64,000 bases of DNA from Apricaphanius iberus (taxonomy: Eukaryota > Chordata > Actinopteri > Cyprinodontiformes > Aphaniidae): positions 930,001-994,000 of the forward strand of contig JAPXFQ010002128.1 in the NCBI GenBank assembly GCA_028564705.1. The letters are read 5' to 3'. Each line of letters begins with the position of its first letter. Positions within the stretch are counted from its first letter, which is position 1. Positions 55,548 through 64,000 of the stretch are shown piece by piece. The notes under the pieces were generated by a model that searched no databases, was not told the DNA's origin, and saw only the letters and a program-made list of their open reading frames with translations. A program made the position numbers and the translations under genes.

Positions 55548-55850
55548 GATTGGTAAGACTTAGATGCAGGGAGAGGCTTGGACTGGTTGTTTCCCATTGT
55601 ATTAGAAATAAAAAATATATCACGTGAACACAGGACAAGAAACCACATGAGGGGAGGTTAGACGAGGAACTGGCGAAGACAGTGGGACACAAAGGGGTAT
55701 ATAAAGGGCAGGACCACACAGGGAGATCTAATTGGACAATGAATAACAGGTGACTTTGATTAAAAAAATTGGGTAACAGATTGACAGACACAGACGAGGA
55801 GAAACAAACGGAGGAACGAATGACATAGACGGAGACGGATCATAACAATA
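55548..55850 (-). mobile_element. Solo LTR-like block
   Basis: Bounded by TGTCAGAATCG on the left and GATCATAACA on the right, i.e. TG...CA, about 300 bp. On the minus strand it carries a TATA-like CTTTATATACCCC (about 55694-55706) with a region order like gypsy-type LTRs of fish (GTCACCTGTTATTCATTG, then TATA, then a C/T-rich downstream part). The five bases outside agree at four positions (GTAAC and ATAAC). No internal retroelement sequence adjoins, so it would be a solo LTR. Confidence 0.45.
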
Positions 55851-58500
55851 ACTTGATTCACCTTTTCCAAAACCCCAAGAGAAGCAACCCCGGAACATGA
55901 TGCTACTACAATATATTTAATATTATAGTAGTTCATTTCCACTGAGTGCAAAGTGAATATAACACAGTCTTGTAACTCATTTTCTTTCCAATATATTGGA
56001 AGCCATTTATTTATATATTTAAAGACCATATTTGCCAGGCTCACTACTTATGTGATGCACCAAGATTTATGGGTATCATAATTTCTGCTGCATTTGACCC
56101 ATATGCAGAAAACTATATAAATGCCATAGAAAATTGTAATGATTTATTCAGTATGAGAATGGAGCTGGAACCAAGGCAACCTTTACGTATGGTAAGGCTG
56201 GAGCCACTGGAGGAAGGGAAGCCGAGAGGTTAGTGCCTCATAAGTGGAAGATCCTTCAGAATGTGGATTATTATCTGGGAATGCACTAAAGTTAATTATT
56301 GGATTACCAGGAAAAGGGAGATAGTGCCTGTGAGTGAATCCAATGAATGATCCTGGGGAAGCGACAGATGGAGGACAGACAGGCAAATGCTGGAGGTGAG
56401 CACGGAGGAGGAAGAAGCAGCTGTCTGACATGGGATAAATTCAGTCACTCAGAAGCAACTGCATGTCTTGCAATTTGGAAGAATTTGGTAGAGGACTTTG
56501 AGAAGAAAGTACAGAGATAATAACCATAAATGTAAGCACATACAAAACTACCCAAACAAAATTAGAATGACTTAAACAAGCGTACAATAAAAGCTTGTGT
56601 GGTATAATAAATATTCCCAGTGTTTAGATTTATCTTGGTTGTAATAATATTGGAGCTTCTTTCATTTTGTGACCATTCCAGCCTTTCACAGTTGAGCAGA
56701 GAAAGTTTTCTCATGCTTCAATGTCTTATGGAAGCAATTGAACTTTTAATTAAAACTTTGATTAACTTTATGGACATACCTGGTTTTAGGTTGCCAACAG
56801 TTTGTTAGCTATGAAATAAACTTTCTAACTTAGACCTAATTTGTTTTTACACTGTATGATAGTTTGGTTTTAATTGCCTCTCTCTGGAAGGTGTTTTATT
56901 AAGATAATCTTTCCTAAATCAAACAGGTGTTGCATTAGTTCTTATAATTGTAGCCTTTATCAATTACCTACAAAAATAGATTTTGACTTTCTTTTATGAT
57001 TTCTCTTTCCCAGCCTAACTTCAGATATGCTGGGGATTCATTTTAATTTCCAAAATAATTCTTCTTGTTGTTCATGGCTGCAATAAACTACAGTTGTTAT
57101 AGAAAGTCCAACACTTTTATTTTCTTTTTGGGATTTCTGAGGAAAAAGACCTTGTAAAAAATGTTTTGACTCACTAAAGGTTTAAGAGGCATGAAAATGT
57201 TCATAGCTAGACTGAATAAATCAAAAACAGCATCTTACTGATATCAGCTTGGTTTCTGATAAAAGCCAAAACAAAGATTTGAAGACGCCATTGGAGGATT
57301 AAAAGAGTAGTGGAAATAATCTCAGTGACCTTCTAATCTTATTGCACTTTTAGTCTTTCTCTCCGTCACTGAATGTGTATTGTCCATCACATTTAACAAC
57401 ATAGCTAAAGGCTGCAACAACAAGAGTCAATTAAATATAATCTTTGTACAAATAAGCATATAAAATCAGACACTTTTTCTTTTATGTATTAGCATTTGGA
57501 GTAAAGTCCAGAACTCTCCATGGGTCGCAGATATTCAAGCTATCTTTGAGGAAACCGATCTTCACTATATATCTATAGAAATCATTTATCATGCAGTATA
57601 AATAAAATTTTAAAAAAACAGCTACTTGTCAGGTTCAATTAAAAATGGTTAAGTGATATAATGTAAAAACTGAAATTACGGACATATGTCCAAATCAAGC
57701 ATTATTATGGAACAGAATTATATGTTACAGCACATTTAACAAGAAACCAGAGATCCTTGATTGCTCAGTTAAGAATGGGAATCATTCCCCTGGCACTTGA
57801 GGTTGGCATATTTAAAAATATCCCACAGGAACAGACTTTTTGACTTATGAGAAGTGGATAAAAAATCTAATTTTCTTTTATACTGCCTGTCCATTCTATG
57901 ATGAACTACAAAAACCATGTGAAAGCGAACTGTTCGCTCAAAACCCTGAAATATTTTGGAGTAATGACGATGTCAGGATGGAGTTTTTGTTTACTTCTAA
58001 TGTATATAAATTATCCTCTTTTGTTGCTAAAGCTTGGATGAAACGTCAGGATGGTTTATTTCATTAATGCTAGTATCATTGAGCATCAACTGCTATTTTT
58101 TGGGGTCTGCCTGTGTTTTTATAATGGTGTCTTGTAAGCCCATGAGGGCTGGGCATGGTAATGCATGACACAATAATAAAAATATAATACAGTACAGCAT
58201 TAATTACAAAAATCAACCTTTGTGGAAAAATAAGAATATGTCACAGCATTGTGTGTAGATTGAAGAAATATGTGTGGGTGTAGCAGAGGACGTACAGTGC
58301 AAATTTGCTTCAAAGAGTTTTATAAGTCAGTCTGCGTCATTAGTTAACGGTTCATGAAAGTGAACTCATACGGTTTATTTAAAGCTCAGTTAAAGGTCTA
58401 CTGTTAGTTTGTTTTCCTAGCCATAAAATAGATTTTTAAGTTATTGCCCTCCCTCTATATATATGTGATTTCACCTGGTCTGTATCAAGTTTAACAGTGT
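55851..58500. other. Unassigned AT-rich stretch
   Basis: About 2.6 kb with no supported gene, RNA gene or element. Confidence 0.4.
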
Positions 58501-59010
58501 TCTGATTGTGCTTTGAAGTTAGAACTTCAGGGTTCAGAGTTCTAAGTAATATAAAGAATTCCGGGACTCCAGTTTGCCCTTCAGATTCCGGGACTCCAGA
58601 CCCTTTCAGGGTCAGTGCCAGCAGTTCTCTCCAGGGGCTGCCAGCAGCAGACTGCGTTTCTCTTCAGTGGGATCCAATCCACTGGTGTCTCCACTGAGGG
58701 TGTTCAGGCAGACGTACCTCAAGTTGCTACGTCTCCCAAGGGGAGTATTGGCCATCTTCTCTACTCACATGATTCATGGTTCTGCTATATTAACCTTCAC
58801 AACATCTCTAAAGCTTAGCTCTATATCAAAACAAAGTTCATCACCACCAGTCTGCGAGACACAAGGTTCTGCATCGCCAGCCTCCAAGACACAAGGATCC
58901 GCTCCGCCTCCAAGACATAAGCTCCTCAAGGTGTACTGTTCATTGTCTTCCTTTGACCAGCCCAAATATTCTTCTACTGGATTTTTTTTCACCCACAAAC
59001 ATTCTTAAAA
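58501..59010 (+). other. Less AT-rich block with short tandem repeat and weak ORF
   Basis: A 144-codon frame (58574-59008) shows no domain. Near 58850-58925 three diverged units of about 25 bases (CGAGACACAAGGTTCTGCAT-type) encode repeated TQGSA-like words. Derived from a retroelement gag or a chance frame; I cannot tell. Confidence 0.3.
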
Positions 59011-60230
59011 ACTAATACTATTCGTGGCTTTCAAAAACGTATACAATGCTAAAATTTCTTTAACTGCTGTTTGTGTTTGTATTTTGACCATAAACACCAA
59101 AAATGCATGCAAAATTACGTTAAACTGTTTCAACATAGTGAGGGTGGTTAAACGTATTCTAAATATTTAGAATACTAATTATGAGTAACTGTATTCCGTT
59201 ACAGTTACTATTTTAAAACATGGTATTTAGAATACAGTTACTTTTATAATACCATTGAAACACTTGTGTGTTTTCCATTTTCCTCCTGAAAGATGAATAT
59301 GTAAATGTTGGGAAATCTGTGTCTCCTCGTTGTGTAGACTATCCCATAATACCCCTAAACAACATGCCGCTGTAACCATAGATATGCTATGGACGAAAAA
59401 CTCCCACTATCAAACAAAAACAAAAACGTGAGTTGCCAGGTATGGATTCAGACCCAGAGCTGGGGAGGTTGGAGCCACAACCACAGTCGAATAAAGCTAC
59501 TAGCAGTGAAGGAAATTATGCATTCAATGGTGCTCTCTCGCAGATCATTTTTTTCATGGATTCCTGTCAAAACCTCAACAAAAGCCACGGTGGTTAAAAC
59601 AGGGGGAAAAGATCAAATCTGTCAACACTAGTCATAGAGTCGCACCGCATGCTTCTGGTGTCAAACTGTAAAGTATGCAGGCAAACTTCAGTGATTGCTG
59701 GAGGAGCTGTAATTAATTTTTGCGAAGGTTAGTGATGATCCAGGTGGGAAAATTCTTACATTTTTGTGTAAACTTTGTTAAGAACCTACGCTGCACATCG
59801 ACAATGTCAACAGCAAATTTAAAACATTAAGCATCCGGCTGGCCAGCCTTTCAAAGTAAATGAATGCCAAATGCCAAATATTGGTATTGCTGCAAATTTT
59901 TAGATCGGTGCATCCCTACTTTTGACTCTATCCTCTTCTATCATGTGCTGTCCCAGCCTTTCTGTCCACTTTTTCATACTCACTAAGAAAATTACAAATT
60001 GGACAGATGAGTTTCAAAATTCCAAGAAAGTTAACACTCAGTAGTGATCCAAGTAATTCATCCTCACCGTGGAAAAGCTGGCTTCTGTCACTTAAAAACT
60101 CATAACAGCAACAACCGAGTTAAATTGGATTGAAAATTAAATATTAAAGTTCTAGAAAGTTTGACCATGGATCTGAGAATGGCCACTATCAGAGGCTGCA
60201 CGATACATTCAGTATAATTCATAGAAGATT
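59011..60230. other. Unassigned; hAT-like terminus and GTAAC-rich segment
   Basis: GAGTAACTGTATTCCGTTAC and related words at 59185-59250 resemble the sub-repeats of a fish DNA transposon. GATCGGTGCATCCCTA at about 59904-59919 looks like the right terminus of a hAT element; its left end was not identified. Confidence 0.35.
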
Positions 60231-60264
60231 TGTGCTGCACAGTGTAGCCTTTGGTAGCAACTTT

Positions 60265-60308
60265 GCCTTTGCCATGACTGGTAAGTCAATTGGTCTCTCT
60301 AAATTGCC

Positions 60309-60349
<41 letters not shown>

Positions 60350-60440
60350 ATGCTTGGTTGTTTGTCTATGTTGGCTGGCAACCTGTCCAGGATTTACCCT
60401 GGTCTCGTCTGACAATGATCATTGGAGATAGGCACCAGCT
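60265..60440 (+). mobile_element. SINE 3' part with (TG)n microsatellite
   Basis: TCAATTGGTCTCTCTAAATT, then a (TG)n tract at about 60312-60347, then GGCTGGCAACCTGTCCAGGA and GAGATAGGCACCAGCTCCCT. This is the sense counterpart of the SINE at 14500-14790, lacking the tRNA-like head. The TG tract lies at the usual internal repeat of the family. Confidence 0.7.
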
Positions 60441-60764
60441 CCCTCTTGACCATGCAGCAGTGAGGTCCTGTGTTTGTACACAGAATGAGTGCAGACTCAC
60501 CTCCTCCTCCTCTGGGGAGATTGGCAGGTTTTGGCTGCTGCTTCTAGTCAGCTGCAACGCTGTCCTTGTTCTTTTCGCCAAGACTCTAATAAGTTATTGT
60601 ATGTGTTTTCTTTCCTGCGAGACAAAGCCCTGAACAGCAAAAGAACAGTCATCAAAACAATTGTGGAATCTAAAACAGGGTAATAGGTCTGTAGCCAAAA
60701 TGACTATTGATTTCCGGATTCTTACGGAAGAGTCTGGGTGGAACAGTCAGATTAAAGGTGGGGT

Positions 60765-61160
60765 TCCTCCATTCACTAAATGAAAATCTAAAAGACGTCT
60801 AAAAGACAAACTTGCCAGGAGAGAGGAGCCGGAGTCCCTTAGCAAATTACTTGACATCGCCATTAATATCGACAACCGTATTAGGGAGAGATCCAGACTC
60901 AGGACTACCATCATTTTAGCATCCGCTTCGTTGCGATCTGCCACAGCGTTAGGGCCGCAGTCACGTCCCAGGCGTTCGGCTCCCAGCGCCTCTCCAAGCA
61001 TGCTGTCAAGCCAACCCCCTCCTGAGCCGATTTAGATCTGCCATCCTTGGCTTTCTCTGGCGTAAAGGCAGCGCTGTATGGAAACAGGTTGCTGCCTATA
61101 TTGCAGCTCACCCGACCATTTTACTGCGACCTGTCTCATAAAATGGACAGCTCGCAGGCC
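60765..61160 (+). pseudogene. Ty3/gypsy (sushi-like) gag C-terminal remnant
   Basis: The translation shows the end of a capsid-like region (KDKLARREEP, LLDIAINIDNRIRER) followed, after two stops, by a CX2CX4HX4C zinc knuckle at 61093-61134. The order and wording match the gag of fish sushi-type Ty3/gypsy retrotransposons, the group that gave rise to mammalian RTL/PEG10 genes. No LTR was found upstream in the window. At least two in-frame stops break it. Confidence 0.65.
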
Positions 61161-61249
61161 AAGATCCCCCACTCCAAAGACACTACTACAGCATGCTACA
61201 GCTGCCCCCACTCCTAGAACTGACTATCAGGAACAGAACTACCACTTCA

Positions 61250-61572
61250 CCACTAATGCCTGCCAATTTTGCAGTGAAACCTCCCACTGGGCCAGAAACT
61301 GCCATAAAAAAGCCATCCATTTTCGGAGGAGAGGGACAGGGCGAGGAAAAGGCAGTGGCAGAACAATTTCAACCACTCCAACCATGGACGTGACCAGCGC
61401 TTCTCCAACAACCATCAGTCGGATTGACTCGAGAGGCAAGGGGGAGATTCTGAGGAAGGTGACGCAGTGGTTTCCCCGATGCCTGCGGACAAGGTCATGC
61501 ACACACATACACACTACACAAACTGTTACACACACAGACTTTTTTCATTTCCACACTAAGGCGAAAACTTAA
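61250..61572 (+). pseudogene. Second zinc-knuckle segment, probable retroviral nucleocapsid remnant
   Basis: A second CX2CX4HX4C knuckle lies at 61261-61302 in the same 164-codon frame as the first (61078-61572). It is followed by a Gly/Arg-rich stretch (about residues 84-95), as in nucleocapsids. Sushi-type gags normally have a single knuckle, and the wording after this one differs, so it probably belongs to a separate endogenous retrovirus now fused or inserted here. No intact gag remains. Confidence 0.45.
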
Positions 61573-62025
61573 TATACTGCTACTCATTTAATGTTAAGGA
61601 TGAAAATTCCTGTTTATTGTGCAACCGACAGCTTAGCTGATACTTCCAACAATATTTTTTATGCAATCTGATAATCTGTATTATGTTACCTGTGTTCTAC
61701 CTATAAATGAGATTTAAATGACATGTAAATGATGTTCGCTGACCTGCAGCCTTTCTCTGGCCTGCAACATGCTGTGCTCTATTTTTATTTAATTTATTTT
61801 CTCTATCTGAAAATGAGTGAACTTTTCTACATACTGCACGATTGTTTTTCTTTTAAACTTTTTCCTCATTATGCAGTATTGATTCATGGATGTGTCAAAA
61901 TGAGAGAATAGGTCACTACATTAGCTTTTAAGTTCATTAAGGGCTCAAAATTAGAGCTAAAAAAAGTTGTTTTTTGCCAAACCTTTGTCAGACAATCATT
62001 CTCAGTTTAAGAGTAGCCCTTCCCT
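61573..62025. other. AT-rich spacer, no pol seen
   Basis: Where a retrovirus would have protease, reverse transcriptase and most of integrase, this interval has no recognisable coding trace. Confidence 0.4.
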
Positions 62026-62029
62026 GCCA

Positions 62030-62150
62030 GGCAGAGGATCCTGCTGACTACCCAAACAGAGGTGAAGGTTGCTGAACGCGCCACCTGGGTCTACACCTCG
62101 CACAGCAAAAAGGATCCAGCCCCTCTGACGGTATCCACCACACTCAAACT
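62030..62150 (+). pseudogene. Retroviral integrase C-terminal tail remnant
   Basis: One frame here carries the short block that closes gamma-type retroviral integrases: a LLTT segment, a VKV segment, then a Trp-Val and a SH-K/R-type end near 62035-62115. It precedes the env-like frame, as at the pol-env junction of such viruses. Confidence 0.5.
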
Positions 62151-62439
62151 AACTAAAAAAGTGAGGGAACCCATGTCCCTACTGCTACACGTAGCTGCCA
62201 CGCTACAAGCTCATCTGCCATGGAACCAAACCATCTCTCGCTCCTTGAGTGAGGACAAAATAGGAACTGATGTTATACGTCCCTGAGAAGGATCGCCTTC
62301 GACCACTGCTACAAATGACACCTACAAAACATCCTTAATCCTCAAAGTTAACCTCATCAAAGCCGACATCAGACCTGATTACGGATTACTGGACAATGCC
62401 TGTGTAAACCCCATACTGAAAACATCTTCAGTGAAATTG

Positions 62440-63260
62440 ATAAAAAATTTGTGACATTATACTTTGTCAGAAACAAAGGAATACCTTTTGCTCTGGAGAC
62501 AGGTCTACCATCTCAATCCGAGAGCATCACAACTACTGATGAACTTACTAAACGAGTACTGGACTTTCGGAAAAGACACTAATAACTGGCTGCTTATGGT
62601 AAAAAAAACTGATGAAACTGTGGGTGGGAACTGTGTTGTTTGTTTAGGTCTACGTCCACTGTCAAGAATTATGCCAACTTCTTCTGAACTTTATCATATC
62701 TGTCTTAGTTCTCTGTTAACCAAAACACCACACAACTCCTCCTTTTGGGAAAATCATTTTTCTGTAACAGATAAAAGGATTGCTCCTCCTTACTTCAATT
62801 TTGATGTGGCCTTACATAATTTCACCTGTTTTTCTAAAGCAAATATAGGTAAAATGTTTGTAAGTTCTGTTAATACCTTTTACTGCAGGTTTATGTACTC
62901 CTGTAAACTTAATCATGCCTGTGACTGTGCTTACTGATTTTGACACTACAGACCAGGAAACTAATCATCACAGAGCTAAAAGATCAATAGTTCTTTGAAG
63001 AGTCTGACCCAATTTATATTGCTGATGGAAATCAACAATTTGCCGGTGATATTAATAAAAATGTCGATAGAATTAATTACATCTATTATGATGTCCAAAA
63101 ATTACAACTACACTCGTGATGGTTTTGAAGCAGTTCATGAACAACTTTCCAAAACAGAATTACAGTAGACATGTTATTAGCTGAAAAATATGGTATTTGT
63201 TTTATTTTTGGTGATTAATGCTGTTTATTTATTCCAACCAACAAAGAAGTGTTTTCATCT
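62440..63260 (+). pseudogene. Endogenous retroviral envelope (env) remnant
   Basis: A 157-codon open stretch (62464-62937) looks like the surface subunit: many Asn-linked glycosylation sites (NSS, NFT) and a CxxC motif at 62632-62643. After a stop and frame change, a RxKR furin-type cleavage site lies at 62972-62983, and a transmembrane-subunit block follows in another frame at about 63153-63224, with an immunosuppressive-domain-like segment and a CX6CC motif. The sixth X position of that motif is a stop codon (TAA, 63216-63218). Domain order is that of gamma-type Env. Several stops and at least two frame changes make it non-functional. Confidence 0.65.
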
Positions 63261-63479
63261 GTTCTTATTCTGTTATTTTGATGTCTCCATTTCTTCTGAT
63301 TCTGATAATGATGATGACAATACTGTCTGTTAAACCTTGTTTTTTTTATTTTTGGCTGATTAGAACGTAACACTTCATGAAAAGTTGTCCTAAACCTAAA
63401 TATTATGTGACATTTTGTTTTATTCTCTCATCCGAGGCCTCTCAGACACCAAGATTTCTACCACACAACTTCTCTAGAC

Positions 63480-64000
63480 AGGAATGAGAAACCATGGAGA
63501 CATACAGTACATAAACAACTTGTTAAAAGCTGGCATAATCCGTTCTTCCTCTTCACCTATGGGAGCAGGTTTCAACACCTTAAGGCCCTGATTCGACTAC
63601 CGAGCTCTTAATAACATCACCGTCAAAAACAGGTTATCTCTTCCACCCATCACTTTTCCCTGTCCAGGGGATGTCAATCTTCACAAAAATGGATCTCAGG
63701 AATGCTTACCACCTCATCCGGATTAGAGAAGTAGATGTGTGGAAAACTGCTTTCAAGACCCACGTTGTACACTGAATATCTGGTCATGCTGTTTGGCCTG
63801 TGCAACGCCCCCACTGTATTCAAAGTCTCATCAATTATGTGCTCTGTGATTTCCTAAATGCGTTTTCATTTAGATGACATTCTTATCTTCTCAAACTCAT
63901 CCTCAGTACACCAGGTCCATGTCTGGCAGGTTTTCCAGCATCTCCTGGTAAATAACCTATATGTAAAACAGGGATAAAGCGAGTTCCACATGTATTTAAT
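63480..64000 (+). pseudogene. Ty3/gypsy reverse transcriptase remnant, cut by window end
   Basis: Translates in patches to the N-terminal half of a Ty3/gypsy reverse transcriptase: SSSPMGAGF, then [12 protein letters not shown] (motif with the first catalytic Asp), LFGLCNAPTVF, and LDDILIFS (the catalytic pair, 63873-63878). Frameshifts and stops separate these blocks. It fits the same sushi-type group as the gag at 60765. Protease is not seen upstream. The RNase H and integrase would lie beyond the window. Confidence 0.8.

Noticed and set aside
58574..59008. 144-codon plus-strand frame as a possible gene
   Set aside because: No domain, low-complexity repeated TQGSA-like words from a short tandem repeat, and competing frames over the same bases.

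Overview
The window looks like a piece of nuclear genome from a teleost fish, probably a percomorph. It is AT-rich, has almost no long open reading frames, carries one spliced gene that I recognise as figla, and is packed with element families typical of fish: Tc1-like transposons, hAT elements, L2-like, Tx1-like and other non-LTR retrotransposons, tRNA-derived SINEs, and Ty3/gypsy and retroviral remnants. Species cannot be fixed from sequence alone.

Host gene. figla (factor in the germline alpha, a bHLH oocyte transcription factor) lies on the minus strand from about 48896 down to about 36869. Four coding exons can be read with consensus splice sites and phase-0 joins: exon 1 with the basic region (48711-48896), exon 2 with the helix-loop-helix (40538-40684), exon 3 (40361-40450) and exon 4 (36971-37120, possibly reading through to a stop at 36869). 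Its introns hold a near-intact Tc1-like transposon, a second degraded Tc1, a hAT element, and a Tx1-like LINE with a SINE inside it. No other host gene is identified with confidence. A CpG-rich stretch at 8.2-9.1 kb with a consensus splice donor, and a GC-rich stretch near 15.8 kb, could be promoters or first exons.

Layout. 0.6-2.2 kb: a Tc1 remnant split by an inverted-repeat element, then a second element and a RecQ-like helicase fragment. 6.5-7.8 kb: a TA-flanked MITE and, five bases beyond its TA, a 921-bp element with an 8-bp target duplication, very long inverted termini built of 65-bp tandem units, and one small helix-turn-helix-like ORF. 10-18 kb: Tc1, L2 and SINE fragments. 21.8-23.2 kb: a GC-rich retroelement 3' region with an inverted copy of its end at 38 kb. 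24-36 kb: hAT and Tc1 copies, an L2 3' half, a broken THAP-like domain, and nested hAT elements with clean duplications. 36.8-48.9 kb: figla. 49-60 kb: sparse, with a degraded LINE, a solo LTR-like block and repeat fragments. 60.7-64 kb: a mosaic of Ty3/gypsy gag and reverse-transcriptase remnants around pieces of a gamma-type endogenous retrovirus (nucleocapsid knuckle, integrase tail, env).

How the parts fit. Apart from figla the window is a record of layered transposition. The most unusual object is the 921-bp element at 6908-7828. Family assignments rest on recognised protein motifs and terminal structures, not on database searches.
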